Positions 1-7,281 of a stretch of DNA of 10,728 bases are shown piece after piece (within the stretch, counting starts at the first letter, position 1; every line of letters starts with the position of its first letter). Where the stretch lies: assembly GCA_014799485.1 (NCBI GenBank), contig JAAVHY010000005.1, forward strand, positions 23,024 through 33,751, in the 5' to 3' direction. The position numbers were made by a program, and so were the translations under genes. The notes beneath the pieces are model-generated. The model was not told the origin of the DNA. It did not search any database and saw only the letters and a list, made by a program, of their open reading frames with translations. This stretch comes from Clostridiales bacterium. Its GTDB lineage: Bacteria; Bacillota_A; Clostridia; Oscillospirales; Oscillospiraceae.

Positions 1-1277
1 ATGGTGGTCTTGCCCGACCCGGTGGCCCCCACAAAGGCCACGGTCTGCCGCGGGTCCACATGGAAGGACACCCCTTTGAGCACCCACTCGTCCGGCTCGT
101 AAGCGAACCACACGTCCTTGAACTCGATCTCGCCGCGAAGCTCGTCCAGCTCCATGGCGTCCGGCTCATCCACCACCTCCGGCACCATGTCCAGCACGGT
201 GAAAATTTTCTCCGCCGAGGCAAAGGCGGACTGGAGCTGGTTGAACTGCTCCGCCAGCGTCTGGATGGGGTTGAAAAACTTGGCGATGTAGAGGTAGAAG
301 GACACGATGGTGCCGCTGGTCATGGCCTGCCCCAAAAACACGGTGTCCCGGATATATCCCTTGCCGCCCAGATACAGCAGGCACAGCACCGAGGAGATGT
401 ACAGCATATACACCACGGGCCGGAAGATACCGAATACGAAAATCTGGTTCTGCTTGGCCCTTTTCAGCTCCCTGCTTTTTTCCAGGAATTCCGACATTTT
501 CCGGTCCTCCTGGTTGAAGATCTGGGTAATCTTGATGCCGGACAGGTTTTCCGACAGGAAGGTGTTGATGTCGGTGGTGCGGTCCTTCACCGTGCGGTGG
601 ACCTTCCGGGTAAAGACCCGGAAGATGACGGTGAACAGCACCAGGAAGGGCACGAAGCACAGCACCATCAGGGTGAGCATATAGTTGAGCATCAGCATGG
701 CCGCCAGCACGCCCACCACGATGAAGGCGTTCTTGGCCATGTTCACCAGCACATTGGTGAACATCATGGAAATGGCGTTGGTGTCGTTGGTGACGCGGGT
801 GACCAGCTTGCCCACCGGGATCTTGTTGAGCTGGTCATGGGACAGGCTTTCGATGTGGATAAACAGGTCTTCCCGGAGGGCGGAGAGGATCTTCTGCCCC
901 GTCCTCTGCAAAATGATGGCCTGGAAATAGGTACACACCATGGATACGATGAGGATGCCGGCGTACAGCGCCACCCAGCGCAGCAGGGCGGAGGGCTCGA
1001 AGCGGTCTTTGATCAGCTCCTCGATATGGCCGATGATCAGCGGTGAGGCCAGGTCGTAGGCGATGGAGGCCAGCATGATGACCAGCACCAGCAGGAACTC
1101 TTTTTTATAAGGAAGGGCGTATTTCATCAGCCGGCGGATGATCTCGCCGTCCGGGATGTGGCGGTCAAAGTCGGGCGCGGCCTTCCGCCGCCGGTCCCAC
1201 CACCACGCAGTGAGAAAGATGAGGGTGAACACGCCGACCACGGCGCCCACAAAGATAACAGGCAGATATTCACGCAT
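1..1277 (-). CDS. ABC exporter half-transporter, second subunit (partial, C-terminus cut by window edge)
   Basis: Transmembrane plus ATPase half-transporter, probably the partner of the gene just upstream in a heterodimeric multidrug-type exporter. I translated 425 codons from the ATG at 1277; the frame stays open to the window edge. The last complete residues are GATGSGKTT (about 417-425), the Walker A motif, so most of the nucleotide-binding domain lies outside. A canonical exporter transmembrane domain covers about residues 60-330. Residues 7-27 form an extra hydrophobic stretch, followed by the basic segment DRRRK, so this subunit seems to have one more N-terminal membrane helix than its partner. 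The ATG overlaps the upstream stop in ATGCGTGA (8 nt), and a GGAGGAGGGG tract lies just before it, which supports translational coupling. By analogy with BmrD, LmrD and TM288 this should be the subunit with the intact catalytic glutamate, but that residue is not visible here. The substrate is unknown. Confidence 0.93.
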   Translation of the reverse strand, partial: MREYLPVIFVGAVVGVFTLIFLTAWWWDRRRKAAPDFDRHIPDGEIIRRLMKYALPYKKEFLLVLVIMLASIAYDLASPLIIGHIEELIKDRFEPSALLRWVALYAGILIVSMVCTYFQAIILQRTGQKILSALREDLFIHIESLSHDQLNKIPVGKLVTRVTNDTNAISMMFTNVLVNMAKNAFIVVGVLAAMLMLNYMLTLMVLCFVPFLVLFTVIFRVFTRKVHRTVKDRTTDINTFLSENLSGIKITQIFNQEDRKMSEFLEKSRELKRAKQNQIFVFGIFRPVVYMLYISSVLCLLYLGGKGYIRDTVFLGQAMTSGTIVSFYLYIAKFFNPIQTLAEQFNQLQSAFASAEKIFTVLDMVPEVVDEPDAMELDELRGEIEFKDVWFAYEPDEWVLKGVSFHVDPRQTVAFVGATGSGKTT

Positions 1278-3051
1278 TGTGCCGCGCCCCCTCCTCCTCC
1301 AATTTTTGCAGCTCCACCATGCGGTGGTAGGCCGGGCAGGTCTTGTAAAGTTCGGCATGGGGGCCGATGGCGGTCACCCTGCCGTCCTCCAGGAAAATGA
1401 TGCGGTCCATCCGCTCCACGGTGGAGACCCGGTGGGCAATGAGGATAGTGGTGCGGCCCTGCCGGGTCTGTTTCAGGTTGTCCAGGATGGTCCGCTCCGT
1501 CTGGGTGTCCACGGCGGACACCGAGTCGTCCAAAATCAGGATGGGCGCGTCCTTGATGAGCGCCCGGGCGATGGAGATGCGCTGCTTCTGCCCGCCGGAC
1601 ACGGTGACGCCCCGCTCCCCCAGCACGGTGTCGTAGCGCTGGGGGAAGTCCCGGATGTCCCCGTCCACCCCGGCCAGCGCGGCGGCCCGCTCCACCCGCC
1701 CGTTGTCAGGGGCGGTGTGGGTGAAGTCGATGTTCCGGGCGATGGTGTCGCTGAACAGGAAATTATCCTGGGGCACATAGGCCGCCGCCAGGCGCACGTC
1801 CCGGATGGGGACGGTGTTCACGTCGTGCCCGTCCACAAAAATCGTGCCGTCCGGCACGTTGCAGGTGCGCAAAATCAGATCCACCACCGTGGTCTTGCCC
1901 GCGCCGGTGCGGCCCACCAGCCCGATGTTCTCCCCCGCCTTGATGGTGAAGGACACGTCCTCCAGCGCGTCATATTCCCCGTCCGGGTAGCGGAAGGTGA
2001 GGTGGCGGAACTCTATGTCCCCTTTCACCGGGCCCAGCGGACGCACGTCCGGGCGGTCGGCCACGTTTTGGGGGGCGTCCAGCAGCTCGCTGATGCGCTT
2101 CAGGGACGCCTTGCCCCGGCTGGTCATGTCGATCAGCTCGGACACCGCCATGATGGGCCAGACGACGGATTCAAAGTAGCCGATGAACTCCATCAGCTCC
2201 CCGGCGTTGAAAGAGCCCGCCCACACCAGATACCCGCCGTAGCCCAGGATAATGCAGATCACCGACTCCACGAACAGGGTCACCAGAATGCGCAGCAGCA
2301 CGGACGAACGGGTGAAGTCTACGTTGGCCTCCTCGTTCTCCTGATTGAGCGCCTTGAAGGCCAGCAGCTCCTTGGCCTCCTTGACGAACGCCTTGATGAC
2401 GGCGATGCCGGAAAAGCTCTCCTGGGAGAAATCGGACAGCTTGGAAAACGCCGCCTGCCGGATGTCCCACTTTTTCATCATGTACCGCCCCACCACCGCG
2501 CTGGACGCCAGCAGCAGCCCCATGGGGATCATGGCGAGGCCGGTCATGAGGGGGTCCATGCTCCACATACGCCAGACGGACATACCACCCAGCAGCAGCG
2601 CGTCAAAGAACATGAGGAAGCCGGAGCCGTAGCAGTCCTGCACCGTCTCCAGGTCGTTGGTGAACAGGCTCATCAGCCCGCCCACCTTGTTCTCCGCGTA
2701 GAACTGCCGGTCCAAATCCTTGGCGTGGTCAAACATCTCGTTGCGCAGGCCGGTCTCCACCTTGATGGCCGCGCCGAAGATGCAGATGCGCCACAAAAAG
2801 CGGCCGAACACCATAGCCACGATGATGCCCAGCATGGGCAGGCAGACGCGGTCCAGCAGAAAATCCATGTCGAAGGGCACGGCCCCGCCGTCCACCATGA
2901 CATAGCCCTGGTTCACCCCGTTGATGACCTGCTGGTAGAGGTTGGGGATGACCAGCTGCATATAGTCCACCAGAAACAGCGCGGCCAGGCCCAGCAGGAG
3001 CCACCCCGCGTACTTCAAATAATATTTGTTGATGCGTTTTCCGAAAATCAC
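1270..3051 (-). CDS. ABC exporter half-transporter, degenerate-site subunit (BmrC/LmrC/TM287-like)
   Basis: Half-transporter of 593 residues, the usual length for the family, with an N-terminal transmembrane domain (about 15-310) and a C-terminal ATPase domain (about 345-590). Visible motifs are Walker A GRTGAGKT (380-387), Q-loop YVPQDN (425-430), signature VSGGQ (484-488), Walker B ILILDD (504-509) and the switch histidine in IAHRVST (H540). The residue after the Walker B aspartate is D509 rather than the catalytic glutamate. That substitution marks the degenerate-site subunit of heterodimeric exporters such as BmrCD, LmrCD and TM287/288. The start is GTG at 3051, with AGGGAG seven bases upstream; no better start was seen. 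Its stop overlaps the ATG of the second subunit. A candidate promoter and a strong hairpin lie in the 141-bp gap upstream. Likely role: ATP-driven export of drugs, lipids or peptides at the cytoplasmic membrane; the substrate cannot be read from sequence. Confidence 0.95.
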   Translation of the reverse strand: MIFGKRINKYYLKYAGWLLLGLAALFLVDYMQLVIPNLYQQVINGVNQGYVMVDGGAVPFDMDFLLDRVCLPMLGIIVAMVFGRFLWRICIFGAAIKVETGLRNEMFDHAKDLDRQFYAENKVGGLMSLFTNDLETVQDCYGSGFLMFFDALLLGGMSVWRMWSMDPLMTGLAMIPMGLLLASSAVVGRYMMKKWDIRQAAFSKLSDFSQESFSGIAVIKAFVKEAKELLAFKALNQENEEANVDFTRSSVLLRILVTLFVESVICIILGYGGYLVWAGSFNAGELMEFIGYFESVVWPIMAVSELIDMTSRGKASLKRISELLDAPQNVADRPDVRPLGPVKGDIEFRHLTFRYPDGEYDALEDVSFTIKAGENIGLVGRTGAGKTTVVDLILRTCNVPDGTIFVDGHDVNTVPIRDVRLAAAYVPQDNFLFSDTIARNIDFTHTAPDNGRVERAAALAGVDGDIRDFPQRYDTVLGERGVTVSGGQKQRISIARALIKDAPILILDDSVSAVDTQTERTILDNLKQTRQGRTTILIAHRVSTVERMDRIIFLEDGRVTAIGPHAELYKTCPAYHRMVELQKLEEEGARHNA

Positions 3052-3095
3052 GCCAACGCTCCCTCTTTTCTATCCAGGCGTTTTGCAAAGCGTCC

Positions 3096-3131
3096 CCGAT
3101 CCGGCGCGGCAGTCCCCGCCGGCCGGATCGG
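3096..3131 (-). other. Strong stem-loop in the leader of the ABC exporter genes
   Basis: Perfect 10-bp inverted repeat, CCGATCCGGC (3096-3105) against GCCGGATCGG (3122-3131). Four more G/C pairs (CGGC/GCCG) can form inside it, with one unpaired base. On the minus strand no T-run follows, so it is not a standard intrinsic terminator for the helicase gene. If the candidate promoter at 3142-3170 is used, the hairpin starts within a few bases of the transcript 5' end and about 45 nt before the GTG start. It could stabilise the mRNA, act as an attenuator, or (as DNA) be a repressor operator. The structure is seen directly; its role is inferred. Confidence 0.6.
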
Positions 3132-3141
3132 CAACCCGTAT

Positions 3142-3170
3142 AGTTTACCACATCCCGGCCCGTCCGTCCA
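3142..3170 (-). promoter_or_regulatory. Candidate SigA promoter for the ABC exporter pair
   Basis: On the minus strand, TGGACG (3165-3170) lies 17 bp before TAAACT (3142-3147), and the -10 is preceded by TG-G, giving an extended -10. Each hexamer matches 4 of 6 consensus positions. The site lies between the helicase stop and the GTG of the first ABC gene. The 141-bp spacing suggests the exporter has its own promoter rather than depending only on read-through. Confidence 0.4.
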
Positions 3171-3192
3171 TACCGAACGTCCAAAATGTGGC

Positions 3193-5421
3193 TCACCGCC
3201 TGCCCCGGCCCTGCGCCCCGCCCTTCCGGTCCCTGCGGAAGCAGACGTCGCACAGCCGCCCCCGGTGGTGCAGGGGCAGCGCCTTCCCGCAGCGGGCGCA
3301 GAAGCGGATATTGTTCCTCAGCTTGTAGAGCAGGATCTCGTTGATCTCGTCCGCCACCCGCTCCCGGGTGTCATACAGCTTGTCCCCGTCCACCGGGCAG
3401 TCAAAGGCCTTGGCAAAGGAAAAATAGAGGTCCAGCTTGCGGTAATACTGCTCCAGCTCCGGCAGGGTGGAGTCATCCTCCGGCAGACCGGGCTGTTCGA
3501 TGGGCTCCCCCCGCTGCCAGCGGTGGAGGAACTGGAAAAACAGCTCCCGCAGGGCGTCCTCCGTCTCGTCAAAGGGGATGTTGGCCGCCCGCAGCTCCTG
3601 CTCCCGGGTCAGGACAAAGCCCATCTCCCGCATTTTGGAGATGATCGTGATATACCGGGTGATGTCCAAACGGCGGTAAGGCTCCACCGTGGGCATCTGG
3701 TTCCACTGGGTCAGCACGTCCAGCAGGTCGAAGTCCACCTGGAGCACCAGGTCGGAAAACCCGGCCACCGCGTATTCCAGGGGCGGCACCGCCGCCTCCA
3801 AGCCCGCCTGGATGGCGGGCAGGTTCTGGGTAGCCCCCACGAAGCCCTTGTTGTACATCCCGAACCGGCCCGCCCGGCCCGCGATCTGCTTGATCTCCTC
3901 CGGCTTCAGGTCCCGGCGCTCCACGCCGTCAAATTTCTCCGTCTCCATAAAAATGATCCGCCGTATGGGCAGGTTCAGCCCCATGCCGATGGCATCGGTG
4001 GACACGATATACTCCATTTTTCCGTCAAGGAACCCCTCCATCTGCTTGCGGCGGGTGGAGTACGGCAGGGCCCCGTAGATGATGGCGGGCTCTTTGCCGC
4101 TCTGGCGCAGGTCCTCCGCCACGCTGAGCACCCCTACCTTGGAGAAGGTGATGAGGGCGTCCCCCGGCTGTACCCGCTGGTAGTCGATGGGGTGGCTCAT
4201 GCAGATCAGCGGCGTGGTGCGCTCGTGCGCCACCACCTCTACGCTGTCGCCGCAGCTCTCGATGAGGCGCAGGAGCAGCTCCCTGGCCTCGGGGGCGGCG
4301 CACAGGTGCACCTCCGGGGCCAGCACGCCCAGAATGGCCCGCGTCCAGGCGTAGCCCCGCTGGGCGTCGGCGATCATCTGGCACTCGTCGATCACCGCCA
4401 CGTCATACCGCCGCTTCATGTCCAGCTTTTCGGCGGTGGCCGCCAGGTGGGTGTCCCCCTCCCGGAAGTCCTCCTCCTCGCCGGTGGACAAGGAGCAGTC
4501 CACCCCGGCGTCCAGCAGGGCCTCCTGCCCTTCCAGCGCCAGCAGGCGCAGGGGGGCCAGGTACACCCCTGTTTTCGCCCGGATCAGCCGCTGGAACCCG
4601 GCGTAGGTCTTGCCGGTGTTGGTGCCGCCCAGGTGGAGGACAAAGCGGCGGTGCATGGCCCGGGCCTCGGGGTATTCGTCCTTGGGGTTGAGGGCGATGA
4701 GCAGGGACAGGCTGGTGCGGATGGCCTGGGGGACATACCACACCGACCAGACGGTGCCCAGCCCTTCCAGGAGGAGCTGCCCCGCCGGGAAGCCCTTGGC
4801 GCCCAGCAGGGCGGCCAAATCCGCTTCGGGCTGGGCGGCGGAAAAATCGGCCGCGGCCTGCCTCGCGGCGCTGTGGAGCACCGCGGGATACCGGGCGTAC
4901 ACCTCCGCCGCCATGGGGTGGCCGGGGTGCCCGCCCAGCCAGCCCCCCGCCCGGAGGAAGTTCTTGAAAAGCTCCGGCAGGCGCTTGCTGTCGCACCGCT
5001 GTTCCAGGGCCAGGAATTCGCCCAGCCAGGCCGTGGCCTGGGCGGAGCGCAGGCGGCTTTTCGCCGCGTCGGGCATACGGGCGAGGATGGCCCGGTGGTA
5101 CTGCCCCGCCAAAAGCCAGGGCAAGCCGTCGCCCTTCTCCGCCCCGTCCCAGCTCTTGGCCAGGGCGGCGCAGGCCCGTTTCGCGCCGGCGGCGGCCTGC
5201 GCGGCGGGGGTCTCCACGGCGGAGCCGTCCCCGTGCCCCGTGGTAAAGCGGGGATCGGCCTCCGCCAGACGCACGTCCTCCTTGGCCCAGACCCGGACAG
5301 AGTGGCCGTCGCCGGGGATGTAGCGGGGCTTTGGAAGCAGTTCCCGGATCAGGTCGTTGGTCCAGCCTCGCCGCTTCAGCAGGGACGCGGTCATATATTT
5401 TCCTCGGCCTCGTCCGGACAT
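3193..5421 (-). CDS. SUV3-like superfamily 2 RNA helicase with C-terminal zinc ribbon
   Basis: A 742-residue ATP-dependent helicase resembling mitochondrial SUV3. Visible motifs are Walker A GGTNTGKT (265-272), DECQ box (345-348; SUV3 has DEIQ), ARGWAWTR-like QRGYAWTR, STDAIGMGLNLPIRRIIF (474-491, almost identical to human SUV3 as I recall it), and QIAGRAGRFG (512-521). The C-terminal region resembles the SUV3 C-domain and ends in a CX2C-X12-CX2C zinc ribbon (C708, C711, C724, C727) with a basic tail. The first 260 residues are Ala-rich and carry a GWT-x2-LI-x2-LL motif (19-27). I chose the ATG at 5421 because AAGGGGG lies 7 bases upstream; an ATG at 5394 (GAGG, 7-base spacer) and a TTG at 5448 are alternatives. 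A good promoter lies upstream at 5485-5513. SUV3 works with PNPase in human mitochondria and with the RNase R-like Dss1 in yeast, so RNA turnover is the likely role; this is inference for this organism. Confidence 0.9.
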   Translation of the reverse strand: MSGRGRGKYMTASLLKRRGWTNDLIRELLPKPRYIPGDGHSVRVWAKEDVRLAEADPRFTTGHGDGSAVETPAAQAAAGAKRACAALAKSWDGAEKGDGLPWLLAGQYHRAILARMPDAAKSRLRSAQATAWLGEFLALEQRCDSKRLPELFKNFLRAGGWLGGHPGHPMAAEVYARYPAVLHSAARQAAADFSAAQPEADLAALLGAKGFPAGQLLLEGLGTVWSVWYVPQAIRTSLSLLIALNPKDEYPEARAMHRRFVLHLGGTNTGKTYAGFQRLIRAKTGVYLAPLRLLALEGQEALLDAGVDCSLSTGEEEDFREGDTHLAATAEKLDMKRRYDVAVIDECQMIADAQRGYAWTRAILGVLAPEVHLCAAPEARELLLRLIESCGDSVEVVAHERTTPLICMSHPIDYQRVQPGDALITFSKVGVLSVAEDLRQSGKEPAIIYGALPYSTRRKQMEGFLDGKMEYIVSTDAIGMGLNLPIRRIIFMETEKFDGVERRDLKPEEIKQIAGRAGRFGMYNKGFVGATQNLPAIQAGLEAAVPPLEYAVAGFSDLVLQVDFDLLDVLTQWNQMPTVEPYRRLDITRYITIISKMREMGFVLTREQELRAANIPFDETEDALRELFFQFLHRWQRGEPIEQPGLPEDDSTLPELEQYYRKLDLYFSFAKAFDCPVDGDKLYDTRERVADEINEILLYKLRNNIRFCARCGKALPLHHRGRLCDVCFRRDRKGGAQGRGRR

Positions 5422-5484
5422 GGCGCTTCCCCCTTTCCCAATTGGCAATAAACATTAAAGAAGACTCGGTCTGATGCTTCCTAT

Positions 5485-5513
5485 AGTATAGCCCGGAACG
5501 GAAAAATCTTCAA
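5485..5513 (-). promoter_or_regulatory. SigA-type promoter for the SUV3-like helicase
   Basis: On the minus strand, TTGAAG (5508-5513) and TATACT (5485-5490) are separated by exactly 17 bp, with 4/6 and 5/6 consensus matches. It lies just after the terminator of the sirtuin gene and predicts a leader of roughly 55 nt before the ATG at 5421. This is the best-formed housekeeping promoter in the window. Confidence 0.75.
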
Positions 5514-5538
5514 CAGCGGATTTGTCAGGCCGCTGGCC

Positions 5539-5577
5539 GTCAAAATGCCGCCTGTTCTGATGAACAGGCGGCTTGAC
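5539..5577 (-). terminator. Intrinsic terminator of the macrodomain-sirtuin operon
   Basis: Perfect 11-bp stem, GCCGCCTGTTC (5547-5557) and GAACAGGCGGC (5562-5572), with a 4-base TGAT loop. On the minus strand the stem is followed by ATTTT. It starts only a few bases after the sirtuin TAA. An outer GTCAA/TTGAC pair flanks the stem. The position and T-run fit Rho-independent termination of the sirtuin transcript. The A-run on the other side of the stem faces the minus-strand gene, so no plus-strand function is proposed. Confidence 0.85.
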
Positions 5578-5579
5578 CG

Positions 5580-6455
5580 TTACGGATTTTTTACTTGTTC
5601 CAATACCTGTCCGATGTCCGCGTCCAGGCACAAGCTGCGCTTTTCGATTTCCGGGGGCGCGTATGCCTGCCCCCGGTTGACGCAGATATAGCTTGCTTTG
5701 GGGTTTTTGTAAACCTGCTGCCAGAAAGGATATTTGATGATGCCCGGCGTATTCATTCCCACGCCCAGCTCCAGATACAGGATTGCCCCATCACTGTGCC
5801 GGCGCACGAAGTCCTCATACCGCCGCGCCGCGGCATACCAGCCCTCGTCCTGCACAAAGGTATCGTCCGCCCGGAGGTTCATGCTCATGGGCTTCCCGCA
5901 TTTGGGGCAGCGGGGGATCAATTCGGACGGCACCCTCATATCCCGCTGTTCCTCAACCATTTGACGCACCGCGGCCTCGTTGTCATACGTCCTCTCGTGG
6001 CATGGCTCCGAGCACTGCCACAGGCCATAGTCCCCCTGGGTATAGAACAGCCGCTTTTTATCAAACCCCGCCTTTTGAAAGCAGTGGTCTACATTTGTGG
6101 TCAGGACAAAGTAATCTTTTCCCTCTACCAGCTTCAGCAGCGTATCGTAGACCGGCTTGGGTGGGTCCACATAGCGGTTCCAATAGATATTCCGGCTCCA
6201 ATAGGCCCACTGTTCCTCCAGCGTTTCATAGGGGTAAAAGCCCCCGGAGTACATATCCCGAAAGCCGTACTTGGCGGCGAAATCCGCAAAATGCTGTTCA
6301 AACCGCTGGCCTGAATAGGTAAATCCCGCGGAGGTGGACAGTCCCGCCCCCGCGCCGATCAGGATCGCGCCGGCATCCTCAATCGCCTGCTTCAGCTCCC
6401 CGATCCGGGCCGAGGATATTTCGGTAGATTTGCTTGTCTGTCTCCTTAAAAACAT
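5580..6455 (-). CDS. Macrodomain-linked class M sirtuin (SirTM-like NAD-dependent protein ADP-ribosyltransferase)
   Basis: A 291-residue Sir2-fold protein. The NAD-binding motif is GAGAGLSTSAGFTY (34-47), followed by TTNVDH (119-124, canonical TQNID) and QGDYG (140-144). Canonical sirtuins have the catalytic histidine at this last site; here it is Q140, as in class M sirtuins, where the equivalent Asn, Asp and Gln (here N121, D123, Q140) support ADP-ribosyl transfer rather than deacylation. Zinc is probably bound by C148, C152, C183 and C186. In Staphylococcus and Streptococcus, SirTM modifies a lipoylated GcvH-like carrier. The ATG at 6455 has AAGGTG 7 bases upstream and lies inside the end of the macrodomain gene (77-nt overlap), so the two are co-transcribed and probably coupled. 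A terminator follows the stop. Automated annotation might call it an NAD-dependent deacetylase, which the missing histidine argues against. The substrate in this organism is unknown. Confidence 0.92.
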   Translation of the reverse strand: MFLRRQTSKSTEISSARIGELKQAIEDAGAILIGAGAGLSTSAGFTYSGQRFEQHFADFAAKYGFRDMYSGGFYPYETLEEQWAYWSRNIYWNRYVDPPKPVYDTLLKLVEGKDYFVLTTNVDHCFQKAGFDKKRLFYTQGDYGLWQCSEPCHERTYDNEAAVRQMVEEQRDMRVPSELIPRCPKCGKPMSMNLRADDTFVQDEGWYAAARRYEDFVRRHSDGAILYLELGVGMNTPGIIKYPFWQQVYKNPKASYICVNRGQAYAPPEIEKRSLCLDADIGQVLEQVKNP

Positions 6456-7185
6456 TGAAAATCACCTTCTGGATGGAAGATCGCGTTTTGAGGAAGTCCG
6501 TTACGGTCTTGACCGCGATTTCGGCGGCTTCCTGGTTGGGAAAGCGGAATACCCCGGTGGAGATGCAGCAGAAGGCCACGCTTTCCAGGCCGTTCTCCGC
6601 GGCCAGCTCCAGGCAGGAGCGGTAGCAGGAGGCCAGCAGCTCCCGGTCACGCCGGGTCACGGCCCCCCCAATGATGGGGCCGACGGTATGCAGGACATAC
6701 CGGCTGGGCAGGTTGAACGCCGGGGTGATTTTGGCCTGCCCGGTGGGCTCCTCATACCCCTGCCGGTTCATCAGCTCATCGCAGTACAGCCGCAGCTGGA
6801 TGCCGCTCTTGCTGTGGATGATGTTATCAATGCAGGAATGGAGCGCGTGGAAACAGCCCCTCATGCCGCTGTTTGCCGCGTTGACGATGGCATCCACCTT
6901 TAAGGTGGTAATATCTCCCTGCCACAAGGCCAGCCGCCCGTCGGCACGGAGGGGCGGGAGAGCGCTGCCATCGACCACTCCCAACCTATCCCGCTCCGCC
7001 GACAAATACTCGTCCTGCGCCGTCAAAAATTCCTCAGCCACGGGCATGGGCGGGCGCACGTTCATCAGCGCCCGAAGCAGATCCTTCTGCCCCTGGGCAT
7101 CCTCCGGGATCACAATGCTTTTGTACTGTGCATCTTCCGCCAGCAGTTCCCGGATCAGATAGCGGCGTTGTTCTTCATGCGTCAT
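6379..7185 (-). CDS. Zinc-type macrodomain protein, protein-ADP-ribose hydrolase
   Basis: A 268-residue protein with an N-terminal region (1-80) and a macrodomain (about 83-258). Ligand-binding motifs are QGDIT (89-93), VNAANSGMRGCF (101-112), GPIIGG (169-174) and STGVFRFP (209-216). The stretch GCFHALHSCIDN carries C111, H116 and C118 in the Cys-His-Cys arrangement of zinc-dependent macrodomains such as the staphylococcal enzyme encoded beside SirTM. Those enzymes remove the ADP-ribose that SirTM adds. The length agrees with that family. I chose the ATG at 7185 because GGAGG lies 7 bases upstream; the frame is open to a TTG at 7242 but that has no ribosome binding site. The gene ends inside the sirtuin gene, and the conserved end of the fold (VIFNVFKETD, 241-250) shows that the overlap is not an artefact of a wrong stop. 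No clear promoter was found directly upstream. Confidence 0.93.
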   Translation of the reverse strand: MTHEEQRRYLIRELLAEDAQYKSIVIPEDAQGQKDLLRALMNVRPPMPVAEEFLTAQDEYLSAERDRLGVVDGSALPPLRADGRLALWQGDITTLKVDAIVNAANSGMRGCFHALHSCIDNIIHSKSGIQLRLYCDELMNRQGYEEPTGQAKITPAFNLPSRYVLHTVGPIIGGAVTRRDRELLASCYRSCLELAAENGLESVAFCCISTGVFRFPNQEAAEIAVKTVTDFLKTRSSIQKVIFNVFKETDKQIYRNILGPDRGAEAGD

Positions 7186-7244
7186 GCCCTTGCCTCCTGC
7201 CGTACCGCGGCTTGCCCTCAACGGTTCAGAAAAATGTTCCAACT

Positions 7245-7281
7245 CGGAAAGGGCGGGCCCGCCCGGGGCCCGCCCTTTCCG
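7245..7281 (-). terminator. Perfect 16-bp GC-rich stem-loop after the SLH metallophosphoesterase gene
   Basis: CGGAAAGGGCGGGCCC (7245-7260) and its exact reverse complement (7266-7281) flank a 5-base loop. It starts 23 bases after the stop of the SLH gene and lies about 60 bases before the macrodomain ATG. On the minus strand the nearest T-run (TTTTT) begins only about 11 bases after the stem, so it is not a textbook intrinsic terminator. It may terminate inefficiently, protect the upstream mRNA 3' end, or attenuate read-through into the macrodomain-sirtuin pair. Confidence 0.65.

Noticed and set aside
60..1046. Plus-strand open frame of 328 codons opposite the partial exporter gene
   Set aside because: Low-complexity antisense translation; the minus-strand frame encodes an exporter transmembrane domain with Walker A.
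1138..5451. A very long plus-strand open frame (over 1400 codons) antisense to the exporter and helicase genes
   Set aside because: It spans two real genes and the gap between them on the other strand. Its translation is rich in His, Gln, Gly and Pro without domains, as expected from the complement of high-GC3 genes where reverse stop codons are rare. The minus-strand genes carry full family motifs.
4403..5455. Minus-strand open frame of about 350 codons overlapping the helicase N-terminal part
   Set aside because: Arg/Gly/Pro-rich shadow of the helicase gene in another frame, with no recognisable motif.
7186..7242. N-terminal extension of the macrodomain protein from a TTG at 7242
   Set aside because: No ribosome binding site precedes the TTG, the extension runs up to the stem-loop, and the ATG at 7185 has GGAGG at ideal spacing.
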